A DNA stretch of 64,000 bases from positions 62,001 to 126,000 of the forward strand of contig UQNN01000003.1 of NCBI GenBank assembly GCA_900542445.1. Direction: 5' to 3'. The notes under the pieces were generated by a model, which was not told where the DNA came from, did not search any database, and was given only the letters and a program-made list of their open reading frames with translations. The stretch comes from an uncultured Eubacteriales bacterium. Lineage in GTDB: Bacteria; Bacillota; Clostridia; Christensenellales; Aristaeellaceae. The position numbers and the translations under genes are program-made. Below are positions 32,235-40,280 of the stretch, in pieces; positions within the stretch are counted from its first letter, which is position 1; each line of letters begins with the position of its first letter.

Positions 32235-34172
32235 TTATTCCGCGAACCCCGTCATGCCCTGCAATCCCTTCACCTTCACGCTGAACGCGCCGCCTCTGGC
32301 GGAAAGCGTCTGCCCATCGTCGGTGACGAGCGTCTTTGCGCCGCAAACGTCTTCCGCCGTCAGGTAAACGACGACTTCCTTCGCGCTGCGGTTGATGAGC
32401 GTGACGGCACAGGCGTTTTCGGCCTGGCTGCCGAACGCGTCCCGTCCGCTTTCGTTTTTACGAATTACGCCGAGCACATCAGCGCAGGGCGCAAGATAGA
32501 CGCATTCGCCGGTTCTGAGCACGGGATGCGCGTTCCGCATGGCGGTCATCGCCTGATAGCGGGCGAGCATCTGAGCGTCCTCGTGCCCCCACGGATAGGT
32601 GCGGCGGCAGAACGGATCGGCGCAGCCTTCCATGCCCGCTTCATCGCCGTAATAGATGCACGGCATGCCCGGCACGCTGAAAATAAAGCGGAGCATCAGC
32701 TGTTCGCGCAGCGCGCCGATCATCCGCTCTTCCGGAGAAAGGCGATGGTGCGCGCGCTGATCGCGGGGAATGTCGCTGCCGTCGTTTCCGGCCAACACGT
32801 TGAGAATGCGCGGCCTGTCGTGGCTGCCCATCAGGTTCATCAGCGCATAAAGGAACGGCTTGGGATAATTCTGCGCCAGCGAAGAAAGCTCTCTGGCAAC
32901 GGCGGACGCGTCCTTCTGTCCCGTTAAAAACGCGATGAGCGCGTCGCGGAGCGGATAATTCATCACGCTGTCCAGCGTATCGCCCAGAACGTAGGAGCGC
33001 ATTTGTCCATAGGCGACCTTGTGGCTCGCGTCCTCCCAGACCTCGCCGAGCACCGCCGCATTCGGGGATACATCCTTAACCTGCTTGCGCAATTCGCGCA
33101 GAAAAGGCATCGGCAGTTCGTCGGCGACGTCCAGCCGCCAGCCGCTCGTGCCCTTTTTCACCCAATGACGCACGACGGAATCTTCGTCCTCCAAGATGAA
33201 GCGGCGGTAATCCTCGTCCATTTCGTTGACATTCGGCAGGGTTTTAAACCCCCACCAGCACTCATAATCATCCGGCCAATGGCGGAAGGTGAACCATTTG
33301 AAATACGGCGAATGCGGGTCGCGGTACGCGCCGACGTGTTCGCCGTGCGTGCCGCGCCGGTTAAAATAGAGGCTGTCGTCGCCGACGTGGGAAAACACGC
33401 CGTCGAGCATCACATGCATGCCCAGCTTTTTTGCGTCTTCACAGAGACGAACGAGCGCCTGCTCGTCGCCGAACATCGGATCGATCCGGCGGTAATCGCT
33501 GGTGTCGTATTTATGGTTGGTGCGCGCGCAGAAAATCGGGTTGAAATACAGCACGCTCACGCCGAGCCGTTTAAGATACGGCAGTTTCTGGCGCACGCCT
33601 TCCAGATTGCCGCCGAAAAAATCGTTGGCAAAATTGTCGCCGTTTTCGGAGATGTTGAGAAACGGCATCTCATCCCACTTGTCGTGCAGGATGATGTTCT
33701 GCCCGTCCTTGGCGTGCATCAGCGCGTCCGTGCCCTCGCCGCGGCAGAACCTGTCCACCATGATCTGATACATCACGCCCTCGCGCATCCACGCGGGCGT
33801 ATCGTAGGCCGCGTCATAGACCGTGACCTGAAAGCTCTCCTCGCTGCCCATCACGCCTTCGCCGCATCCGGTATGGTCGTCCGGAGCGCCAAGCACCACG
33901 CGCCCTTCTCTTGTCTCGCCCTCAAACCGATACCACAACAGATTGGGCGTATCGCCCACGCCGATCTGCGCTTCATAAACCGTCTTTCCGTTCCGCACGC
34001 CGAGCGAACGCATGGGATAGCGGCGTTCCGCCCCATTCCAGACACGCAAAAAAAGTTCGAGCGACGTCTGATCGCCTTCTGCGGTCACACGCAGCCGAAC
34101 CTGACCGCCCGCCGCAACCGCGCCCTGCGGCTTGCGGTCAAACGGGCTGAGGGTATGATGTTTCAAAACCAT
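32235..34172 (-). CDS. GH13 alpha-glucan hydrolase (neopullulanase/cyclomaltodextrinase type)
   Basis: Intracellular enzyme of 645 residues degrading maltodextrins, cyclodextrins or pullulan. An N-terminal immunoglobulin-like CBM34-type domain (about 1-120) precedes the (beta/alpha)8 barrel. Motifs are DGVFSHVG (region I), GWRLDVADE (region II, nucleophile Asp about 345), GEVWED (region III, acid/base Glu about 375) and MGSHDRPR (region IV, Asp about 450). No signal peptide is present. The length and N-terminal domain fit the neopullulanase subfamily GH13_20. A consensus promoter lies 69 bases upstream; the ribosome binding site (GGAG, 12 bases off) is weak. Confidence 0.92.
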   Translation of the reverse strand: MVLKHHTLSPFDRKPQGAVAAGGQVRLRVTAEGDQTSLELFLRVWNGAERRYPMRSLGVRNGKTVYEAQIGVGDTPNLLWYRFEGETREGRVVLGAPDDHTGCGEGVMGSEESFQVTVYDAAYDTPAWMREGVMYQIMVDRFCRGEGTDALMHAKDGQNIILHDKWDEMPFLNISENGDNFANDFFGGNLEGVRQKLPYLKRLGVSVLYFNPIFCARTNHKYDTSDYRRIDPMFGDEQALVRLCEDAKKLGMHVMLDGVFSHVGDDSLYFNRRGTHGEHVGAYRDPHSPYFKWFTFRHWPDDYECWWGFKTLPNVNEMDEDYRRFILEDEDSVVRHWVKKGTSGWRLDVADELPMPFLRELRKQVKDVSPNAAVLGEVWEDASHKVAYGQMRSYVLGDTLDSVMNYPLRDALIAFLTGQKDASAVARELSSLAQNYPKPFLYALMNLMGSHDRPRILNVLAGNDGSDIPRDQRAHHRLSPEERMIGALREQLMLRFIFSVPGMPCIYYGDEAGMEGCADPFCRRTYPWGHEDAQMLARYQAMTAMRNAHPVLRTGECVYLAPCADVLGVIRKNESGRDAFGSQAENACAVTLINRSAKEVVVYLTAEDVCGAKTLVTDDGQTLSARGGAFSVKVKGLQGMTGFAE

Positions 34173-34240
34173 GTTCGTGAAACGCTCCGTCTTTTCAAAA
34201 TCGCGCCCCGCCGATTCCGCGCGGGGACTTCTTATTTTTC

Positions 34241-34269
34241 ATTTTAACGTACTTGCCCTATGCTGTCAA
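34241..34269 (-). promoter_or_regulatory. Sigma-A promoter of the GH13 gene
   Basis: On the minus strand TTGACA (34269-34264), 17 bases, TAAAAT (34246-34241). Confidence 0.88.
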
Positions 34270-34406
34270 GCGGACTGAAGCCGCCTCCGCCTTTGGCGCA
34301 GAAAACCGATCCCTCCCATGTTTTCCGCGCGCCAATCCCTTCATGCGGCGCGTTTTTTCAAAATCATCGTTCCACGCCGAGAGTTCACATTTTTGTTTCA
34401 TTCCCA

Positions 34407-34437
34407 TTACTTCCCTGCTACATCCGCGCGCTATAAT
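34407..34437 (+). promoter_or_regulatory. Promoter of the exported hypothetical gene
   Basis: TATAAT (34432-34437) with a weak -35 (TTACTT at 34407, spacer 19). The 300-base gap 34173-34472 otherwise holds only this and the GH13 promoter. Confidence 0.5.
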
Positions 34438-34472
34438 ACCCCATACACAAGGTCAGAAAGGGGGCACGCAGC

Positions 34473-35030
34473 ATGGCGAAGCGAATTTTCTCTCTGGCGG
34501 CGGTCTGTCTGCTGGGCTTCATGCTGCTGCCCGCCGCAAACGAATCGGCGCAAACCGTATCCGTGGCCGTCGGTTCAAACAGCCCCGCAGCGGACGACGC
34601 GTCCGCAGCCGGACAGCTGCTTTTCCCCGAACTGTCGGACACGGATATCACGGGCATCCGCATCCATGCCAACGACGACTGCGAATTTGATTTCAGCGTG
34701 CGCGGCGAACTGAGCGTCAACGGGCAAAAGGCCGATGAAGAGGTTTTTTCCACGCTGGTCGATCAGCTGACGGCGGACAGCTTCACGCTCTGCGATGATT
34801 TTGAGCCGCAGAACGACGCGCTGCTCACCGTCACGGTTTACACGGACACGCAGGATTTTTCCGCCAGCTTTTATCAGGAACAGGGAGACGACAAATACGC
34901 CTACGTCGTCGCCGGCGCGGACAACGAGCGCTTTCTGAAAACAGACGCGTGGCGCGTAGGCACGCTGCTGCTGACATGCGAGGGCACGCGCATCTTTGAC
35001 GCAAGCGGGCAGGAAACGCCGGTGGATTAG
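34473..35030 (+). CDS. Hypothetical exported protein
   Basis: A 185-residue protein with an N-terminal signal or anchor segment (about 5-22) and an Ala/Ser-rich linker, then a compact domain (DITGIRIHANDDCEFDFSV, ADEEVFSTLVDQLTADSF, LLTVTVYTDTQDFSASFYQE). The pattern resembles small periplasmic domains that alternate strands with one helix, but I recognise no named family. Its stop codon overlaps the stop of the convergent ArsC-like gene by 4 bases, so no terminator separates them. Confidence 0.7.
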   Translation: MAKRIFSLAAVCLLGFMLLPAANESAQTVSVAVGSNSPAADDASAAGQLLFPELSDTDITGIRIHANDDCEFDFSVRGELSVNGQKADEEVFSTLVDQLTADSFTLCDDFEPQNDALLTVTVYTDTQDFSASFYQEQGDDKYAYVVAGADNERFLKTDAWRVGTLLLTCEGTRIFDASGQETPVD

Positions 35031-35368
35031 TCCTTCAGCCACGCCTCCCAAATCTCCGGGCAATAGCCGACGGTGGCGCGGCGGCCGTCGCGGACGATGG
35101 GCAGTTTGAGCAGCTGCGGTTTTTCCATCAGCCCCGCCAGAATTGAATCTCGGCTTTGCGTGTAGGCGATGACGCTTTCGCGGTATGCCTTGCTCTCCCG
35201 ATCGCAGAGCGCATCCAGACCGACAGCCGCCGCAACGCTTTCCAATTCGCGCTTGCCGATACCGTATTTAAGCACGTCTACCCGCTGATAGGATACGCGG
35301 CGCTCCTTGAAAAAGCGCTCGGCTTTCTGGGTGTCAAAGCCTTTTCCGCAATAAATCTGATAACCCAT
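35027..35368 (-). CDS. ArsC/Spx-family thioredoxin-fold protein
   Basis: A 113-residue protein of the arsenate reductase/Spx/YffB superfamily. Cys7 (QIYCGKG) is in the active-site position; there is no CxxC, so it is not an Spx with a redox switch. RRVSYQRVDVLKYGIGKREL and the C-terminal LLKLPIVRDGRRATVGYCPE, with the cis-Pro and a conserved Arg, fit the fold. The ATG at 35368 has GGAGG 7 bases upstream. Function (reductase or regulator) not decidable. Confidence 0.83.
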   Translation of the reverse strand: MGYQIYCGKGFDTQKAERFFKERRVSYQRVDVLKYGIGKRELESVAAAVGLDALCDRESKAYRESVIAYTQSRDSILAGLMEKPQLLKLPIVRDGRRATVGYCPEIWEAWLKD

Positions 35369-35541
35369 CTTGATTCCTCCGTTCTTTTCCTTATAATAGA
35401 GCATGATAACCGCTTCACCCCATTCCGTCAAGCGGTCGTTTTTTCGGCCCCAAGCCGTTTCTGCAAAAACAGGCGGAAGCGCGCATGGCGCGTCCGATTT
35501 TCGCTCTATGATCCACGGAAAAATCGACGGAGGTTTTATAT

Positions 35542-36276
35542 ATGAAGAAAAAAATTGCGCTCATCACCGGCGCGTCCGGCGGCATCGGCGGCGCATGCGC
35601 CGAAACACTGGCGCGCGCGGGCTATACGGTGCTGCTCCACGGCTGTCATGGGCTTGAGCACGCCAAAGCGCTGGCGGATCGTCTCTGCGCCGAGGGCTGC
35701 GACGCGCACGCCGTCTGCTGCGATCTGGCCGACAGCGAAAGCGCGCAGGCCATGTGCCGCGACATTCTCGCCCTGTATCATCGCGTGGACGCGCTGGTGC
35801 TGTGCGCGGGCGTTTCGCATACCGGGCTTTTCTGCGATATGACGGATGAACAGTGGCGCACGGTCATGGATGTAAACGTCTCCGGCATGTTTTACCTCAT
35901 TCGCGCGCTTGCGCCGGGCATGATCGCCCGAAACGAAGGCGCGATTGTCACCGTCTCCAGCATGTGGGGGCGCGTCGGCGCATCGTGCGAAGTCGCCTAT
36001 TCCGCCAGCAAAGCCGCCGTCATCGGCCTGACCCGCGCGCTGGCCAAGGAGCTGGGACCGAGCGGCGTGCGCGTCAACTGCATTGCGCCCGGCGTCATCG
36101 ACACGCGCATGATGGACGAACACAGCGACGAAACCAAAGCCGCGCTGGCGGAAGAAACGCCGCTCTGCCGTCTCGGCACGCCGCAGGACGTGGCGGGCGC
36201 CTGTGCGTTTTTGCTCTCGGACGCGGCCGCCTTCATCACGGGGCAGGTTTTAGGTGTGGACGGCGGCTATATTTAA
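35542..36276 (+). CDS. Short-chain dehydrogenase/reductase (FabG-like)
   Basis: NAD(P)-dependent oxidoreductase of 244 residues. Nucleotide-binding TGASGGIG (9-16), LVLCAGVS (NAG-type motif, near 88), Ser139/140 and the catalytic YSASK (Tyr153, Lys157) are all present, and the C-terminus GQVLGVDGGYI is typical of 3-oxoacyl-ACP reductases. It stands alone outside a fatty-acid gene cluster, so the substrate is uncertain. GGAGG precedes the ATG. It ends right at the AT-rich edge of oriC. Confidence 0.9.
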   Translation: MKKKIALITGASGGIGGACAETLARAGYTVLLHGCHGLEHAKALADRLCAEGCDAHAVCCDLADSESAQAMCRDILALYHRVDALVLCAGVSHTGLFCDMTDEQWRTVMDVNVSGMFYLIRALAPGMIARNEGAIVTVSSMWGRVGASCEVAYSASKAAVIGLTRALAKELGPSGVRVNCIAPGVIDTRMMDEHSDETKAALAEETPLCRLGTPQDVAGACAFLLSDAAAFITGQVLGVDGGYI

Positions 36277-36277
36277 C

Positions 36278-36600
36278 AAATTGTTAAAAAACGGTTTTTG
36301 ACAGTTTTTTACACAAAAATGACGGAATTCTCCCATTCGCGCGCGAAACTTGTGGTCAGTTATCGACAGCGACCACATCATATTGTGGATAACCCGCAGA
36401 CATTCGGCAGAGGGAGCTGCGGAAAACTGCATTTTTCTTCATTTCGCCGTTTGCCAAAAAAGCCTTGAAAGCAGGGCTTTTTTTTGATATGATAGGAAAG
36501 CTTCATTGAAAACTTATCCACAGGCGTGGCCCATCTGTCCACAGGCTGTGGAAATCATTGTGGATATCCACAGCATATCCACAGGATGATGTGTATAGAT
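36278..36600. other. Chromosomal replication origin (oriC)
   Basis: Between the SDR gene and dnaA lies an AT-rich segment (36278-36320), a candidate unwinding element, followed by a cluster of DnaA boxes: TGTGGATAA (36384-36392) and TTATCCACA (36514-36522) are perfect; TTATCGACA (36360-36368), TGTGGATAT (36559-36567), ATATCCACA (36564-36572) and ATATCCACA (36575-36583) differ by one base. This layout directly before dnaA is the standard Firmicute origin. Confidence 0.88.
36456..36493 (+). promoter_or_regulatory. dnaA promoter, overlapping a terminator-like hairpin
   Basis: TTGAAA (36465-36470), 17 bases, TATGAT (36488-36493). An inverted repeat AAAAAAGCC / GGCTTTTTT with a T-run overlaps it and may end transcription from the SDR gene. 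The DnaA boxes downstream at 36514-36583 are placed for autorepression by DnaA. Confidence 0.7.
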
Positions 36601-36649
36601 TGTGGGAAAGCGGCCGTCAATCGCCGCAGGAAATACGGAGGTTTCTGCC

Positions 36650-37975
36650 ATGGATCATATCGAATTATGGGACAAGGCCAAAGCGCTGATGCGCGAAGAG
36701 CTGGCCAACGTCTCCTATACGACGTGGATTGAGCAGCCGCTCAAGCCCGTTTATGTGGTGGATGACAAGCTCGCGCTGGAAGTCATCAGCGACTTTAACG
36801 AAAAAACCATCCGGGCGCGCTACCTGTCCATGATTACCGCGGCGGTGAGCCAGGCCGCCGGGCGCGAAATGACCATTGAGCTGATGAGCGTCAAGGAGCG
36901 GATTGAATGGCAGGAACGCCAGAAGAAGGAAGAGGCGCCCGCGATGCAGGGCATCAACATGTTCAACCCGAAATCGACGTTCGACACGTTTGTGGTCGGC
37001 TCGTCAAATCGGTTTGCGCATGCCGCCGCGCTGGCCGTCGCCGAACAGCCGGGCGTGGCGTATAACCCGCTGTTCCTCTACGGCGGCGTCGGTCTGGGAA
37101 AGACGCACCTGATGCACGCCATCGGCCATTTCATTCAGGAACATTTTCCGAACATGCGCATGCTCTACCTGCCCAGCGAAATGTTTACCAACGAGTTGGT
37201 CGCCGCCATCAAGAACAACAAAAACGTGGAATTTCGCAACCGTTTCCGCAACGTCGATGTGCTGATGCTGGACGATATTCAGTTTATCGCCGGCCGCGAT
37301 TCCACGCAGGAAGAGTTTTTCCACACGTTCAACGCCCTGCACAGCGCGGGCAAGCAGATCATCATTTCTTCCGATAAGCCGCCGCGCGAAATCGCCCGTC
37401 TGGAAGAGCGGCTCCGCAGCCGCTTTGAATGGGGCCTGATTGCCGACATTCAAAAGCCTGATTTCGACACCAGAGTCGCCATTCTGCGCAAAAAGGCCGA
37501 CAACGAAGACATCGAAGTCAGCGACGAAATGCTGGAGCTGATCGCCGGGCGCATCGAGAGCAACATCCGCGAGCTGGAAGGTTCGCTGACCCGCGTAAAC
37601 GCCTATGCGAAGCTGAACCACTGTGACATCAACGAAGAAGTCATTTCGCTCGCGCTGCGCGACATCAACATTCATCGCGATCCCAAACGCATCACGCCGG
37701 AACTGATTATCGATTGCGTAGCCGATTATTACGGGATGAGCGCGGACATGGTTCGCAGCGATTCCCGCAAAAAGGAAATCGCGCAGGCCCGCCACGTCGC
37801 GGTCTACCTGACCCGCGAGATGACCAGCCTCAGCCTGCCGCGCATCGGCGACGCCTTCGGCCGGGATCATTCGACGATCATCAATTCCTGCGACAAGATC
37901 ACCAAACAGCTGGAAAACCAGCCCGATATGAAGGGCGCCATCGCCGATCTGAAAAAGATGATTACAGAGAAATAA
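36650..37975 (+). CDS. dnaA: Chromosomal replication initiator protein DnaA
   Basis: Opens oriC for replication. The 441-residue protein has N-terminal domain I (LWDKAKALMREELANVSYTT), a short linker, the AAA+ domain with Walker A GGVGLGKTH (about 145-153) and Walker B LMLDDIQFI, and the DNA-binding domain IV with the signature FGRDHSTIINSC near the C-terminus. The ATG at 36650 has GGAGG 8 bases before it; an in-frame GTG at 36602 would lie in the leader. Unusually, dnaN, recF and gyrB do not follow. Confidence 0.98.
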   Translation: MDHIELWDKAKALMREELANVSYTTWIEQPLKPVYVVDDKLALEVISDFNEKTIRARYLSMITAAVSQAAGREMTIELMSVKERIEWQERQKKEEAPAMQGINMFNPKSTFDTFVVGSSNRFAHAAALAVAEQPGVAYNPLFLYGGVGLGKTHLMHAIGHFIQEHFPNMRMLYLPSEMFTNELVAAIKNNKNVEFRNRFRNVDVLMLDDIQFIAGRDSTQEEFFHTFNALHSAGKQIIISSDKPPREIARLEERLRSRFEWGLIADIQKPDFDTRVAILRKKADNEDIEVSDEMLELIAGRIESNIRELEGSLTRVNAYAKLNHCDINEEVISLALRDINIHRDPKRITPELIIDCVADYYGMSADMVRSDSRKKEIAQARHVAVYLTREMTSLSLPRIGDAFGRDHSTIINSCDKITKQLENQPDMKGAIADLKKMITEK

Positions 37976-37980
37976 GCACG

Positions 37981-38030
37981 TTGGGGCTCTGCCCCAACCC
38001 CCGGCAGAAAACTGAGTTTTCTGCACTTTC
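37981..38030 (+). repeat. Composite hairpin repeat, copy 5 (units A-B)
   Basis: Unit A is TTGGGGC, TCT, GCCCCAA (37981-37997). Unit B is GCAGAAAAC, TGA, GTTTTCTGC (38004-38024, perfect). It follows the dnaA stop by 5 bases. A further perfect hairpin, CCGACGCTG / CAGCGTCGG, lies at 38036-38058. Confidence 0.82.
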
Positions 38031-38095
38031 CACTTCCGACGCTGCCAAACAGCGTCGGCGAGGTTGATGATTTGCTCCCTTGGTCAGAAGAAATG

Positions 38096-38140
38096 AAGTC
38101 GTGGTTCTCGGCAGTGTGAGTGCCGGGAACCACGGCTTTT
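38096..38140 (+). terminator. Terminator after dnaA
   Basis: CGTGGTTCTCGGCA (38100-38113) pairs with TGCCGGGAACCACG (38121-38134) with one G-U pair, followed by GCTTTT. Confidence 0.88.
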
Positions 38141-38181
38141 CTGTATCGGGGGATTATTGAGCGGTTACTTTCCAAAGGGGC

Positions 38182-38278
38182 TTGACAGATACAGATTTTG
38201 ATGGTATTATACATTCAGTTAGGACGATCTAACTTGTGCTTTTTCAAGGCTCATGGTTATATATATCTAACCATGAGC
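38182..38278 (+). promoter_or_regulatory. Promoter, operator-like dyad and leader hairpin of the DUF4198 gene
   Basis: TTGACA (38182-38187), 17 bases, TATTAT (38205-38210). At the expected start site lies a dyad, AGTTAG (38217-38222) and CTAACT (38229-38234) with a 6-base centre, a good place for a repressor. The 120-base leader also has a perfect 11-bp hairpin (GCTCATGGTTA 38249-38259 with TAACCATGAGC 38268-38278). The TTAG...CTAA dyad recalls DtxR-type metal repressor sites. Confidence 0.65.
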
Positions 38279-38336
38279 AGCGGCAGAGGAGCTTTTGCTG
38301 CATTGGTTTTCCCATATTGACTGGAGGTGTTTTATC

Positions 38337-39083
38337 ATGAAAAAGACCCGATTCATTTCCCTTTTGACGCTTCTCGCGGTATGCGCAATGGCGCTGCCCG
38401 GCACGGCGATGGCGCATGGCGTGTGGTTTGCGCGGCGCTCCGACCGCATACAGCTCGTGTGCGGCGAGGGCTGGAAGGACAACGCCTATGATCCCGACGG
38501 CCTGACCACCATCAAGGGCTACGACGCGGATTATGCGGACGTGGCCGTCGAGCCGATCAAGGGCGAGGACTATCTGTACATCGAGCCGAGCGACGATCTG
38601 GCTGCGGTGTATCTGGAGATGGACTACGGCTACTGGAGCAACAACGCCGATGGCGAGTGGATTCCCAAGCCCATGGACGAGGTGGAGGGCTCCACCATCG
38701 GCACGCACGCGCTCAAATACAGCATGAATTACTTCAAGCCCGTCACCGAGGTGAAGGCGCTGGACGGCGTGCTGTATCAGTTTGTGCCCAGCGTGGATCC
38801 CTCCACGCTGAACGTGGGCGACGAATTTACCGTGCAGCTACTCAATAATGGCGAGCCCATGGCCGATGTCGATATCATTCCGGACGTGCTCAATCACCAC
38901 ACGGAAACCATCAAGACCGACGAAAACGGCATGGCAACCGTGACCGCGTCCAACGGCGGAGTGAATGTGATTGGCTGCGAAATGGTGGTGCCCTATGAAA
39001 ACGAAGGCGTTGACCAGAAGGCCACCCGCTCCAAGGTATTTGTCAGCCTGAGCTTTACGCTGTATCCCGAAGAGGAGGATTAA
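38337..39083 (+). CDS. DUF4198-type exported protein, possibly metal-binding
   Basis: A 248-residue exported protein with a signal peptide ending in AMA, so that the mature chain starts with His27 (HGVWF). DUF4198 members often accompany nickel or cobalt uptake genes. The mature protein is beta-rich and acidic and ends with an Ig-like domain (FTVQLLNNGEPMADVDIIP, then TDENGMATVTASNGG). TGGAGG precedes the ATG. No metal transporter is adjacent here; it sits alone between terminators behind a regulated-looking promoter. Confidence 0.75.
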   Translation: MKKTRFISLLTLLAVCAMALPGTAMAHGVWFARRSDRIQLVCGEGWKDNAYDPDGLTTIKGYDADYADVAVEPIKGEDYLYIEPSDDLAAVYLEMDYGYWSNNADGEWIPKPMDEVEGSTIGTHALKYSMNYFKPVTEVKALDGVLYQFVPSVDPSTLNVGDEFTVQLLNNGEPMADVDIIPDVLNHHTETIKTDENGMATVTASNGGVNVIGCEMVVPYENEGVDQKATRSKVFVSLSFTLYPEEED

Positions 39084-39103
39084 TTCGAAGCTTTGAATGC
39101 CCG

Positions 39104-39134
39104 GCCGGCGCTGCCAAGCAGCGTCGGCTTTTTT
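39104..39134 (+). terminator. Terminator after the DUF4198 gene
   Basis: GCCGGCGCTGC (39104-39114) pairs with GCAGCGTCGGC (39118-39128), one G-U, then TTTTTT. Confidence 0.9.
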
Positions 39135-39186
39135 ATCCACAGTTTATCCGTCGTTGTGGAAAATAAAAAAAATTTCAAAAACCCCG

Positions 39187-39215
39187 TTGACAAACTGCTT
39201 TTCCTATGGTATGCT
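39187..39215 (+). promoter_or_regulatory. Promoter of the amino-acid transporter
   Basis: TTGACA (39187-39192), 17 bases, TATGCT (39210-39215), about 80 bases before the start codon. Confidence 0.82.
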
Positions 39216-39295
39216 TTATCACGTTAAAGCGATAGCGTATTAAAGCGAACCTCCGGCAGCCAAACCGCCGGATATCAGGAAAGGAGCAACCCCCT

Positions 39296-40105
39296 ATGAA
39301 GAAAATGCTTGCCGCTCTGCTGGCCGCCGTCATGACTCTCTGCTTTGCCGCCGCGCTGGCGGAAGATACCGGCCTTGAAGACCTCAAGGCGAAAGGCACG
39401 TTTGTGATGGGCTTTGACGAGGAATACCCGCCGATGGGTTTCGTCGATGAAAACGGCGAATATGTCGGCTTCGATATCGATCTGGCGAAGGAAGTCACCA
39501 GCCGTCTGGGCGTGGAGCTCGTTCTTCAGCCGATCGCGTGGGATTCCAAGGAGCTGGAGCTTTCCGGCAAAAACATCGACTGCATCTGGTCCGGCCTGAC
39601 GATGACGCCGGAACGCATCGAGCAGATGACCTTCTCCATTCCGTATCTGGCCAACGAGCAGATTCTCGTCGTGCGCACGGATTCCGGCATCGCCTCCAAA
39701 GCGGATCTGACCGGCAAGGTGCTCGGCACGCAGGCGGGTTCCAGCTCGGTGGATGTGCTGAACGCCAATCCCGATCTGCTGGCCGCCATCGGCGAGCCGC
39801 AGCTGTATGACGATTTCGTCACCGCGCTGATGGATCTCAAGCTTGGCGGCATCGACGTGCTGCTGATCGACTCCGTTGTCGGCAACTATTACATCGCCCA
39901 GCAGGATGACCCGACGATGTTCACCGTTCTGCCTGAGGTGCTGGAAGCCGAGGAATACGGCATTGCCTTCCGCAAGGGCGAGCAGACGCTGGCCGACGCG
40001 GTGAGCCAGCAGCTCATCGATATGGCAAACGACGGCACGCTGGACACCATCCGCGCCAAGTGGTTCGCCAACGACATCACGCTGGTCGCCAAGTACGCGC
40101 AGTAA
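39296..40105 (+). CDS. Amino-acid ABC transporter, substrate-binding protein (family 3)
   Basis: Extracytoplasmic receptor of 269 residues with a signal peptide (1-22, AALA). The family-3 pattern is clear: TFVMGFDEEYPPMGFVDENG, then EYVGFDIDLAKEVTSRLGVE (about 35-75) and IDCIWSGLTMTPERIEQMTF (near 98). It feeds the permease and ATPase genes that follow. Residue-level specificity (polar or cystine-like amino acids) cannot be fixed. AAGGAG precedes the ATG. Confidence 0.92.
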   Translation: MKKMLAALLAAVMTLCFAAALAEDTGLEDLKAKGTFVMGFDEEYPPMGFVDENGEYVGFDIDLAKEVTSRLGVELVLQPIAWDSKELELSGKNIDCIWSGLTMTPERIEQMTFSIPYLANEQILVVRTDSGIASKADLTGKVLGTQAGSSSVDVLNANPDLLAAIGEPQLYDDFVTALMDLKLGGIDVLLIDSVVGNYYIAQQDDPTMFTVLPEVLEAEEYGIAFRKGEQTLADAVSQQLIDMANDGTLDTIRAKWFANDITLVAKYAQ

Positions 40106-40122
40106 GTAAAACAAGGGCGACG

Positions 40123-40172
40123 TTGGGGCTTTGCCCCCCAAACCCGGCAGGGAACTGAGTTTCCTGCACCTT
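40123..40172 (+). repeat. Composite hairpin repeat, copy 6 (units A-B)
   Basis: Unit A is GGGGC, TTT, GCCCC (40125-40137). Unit B is GCAGGGAAC, TGA, GTTTCCTGC (40147-40167, one G-U). Lies inside the amino-acid transporter operon, after the binding-protein gene. Confidence 0.8.
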
Positions 40173-40212
40173 CCGTTTCGTTTCGCGGCGGTTTTACGAA
40201 ACCAAGCAAAAT

Positions 40213-40237
40213 AAAGGATGCCGAAAGGCATCCTTTT
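40213..40237 (+). terminator. Intra-operon terminator
   Basis: AAAGGATGCC (40213-40222) and GGCATCCTTT (40227-40236) around a GAAA tetraloop, followed by one further T. It separates the binding-protein gene from the permease gene and could make the binding protein more abundant through partial termination. Confidence 0.75.
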
Positions 40238-40280
40238 CATGCGATTGTTTCTTTCCAAATTCACGTTTCCGGAGGCTTTC

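Noticed and set aside
38217..38336. Leader of the DUF4198 gene as a metal riboswitch
   Set aside because: I could not find the conserved junction elements of NiCo or cobalamin riboswitches; the simple 11-bp hairpin does not suffice.
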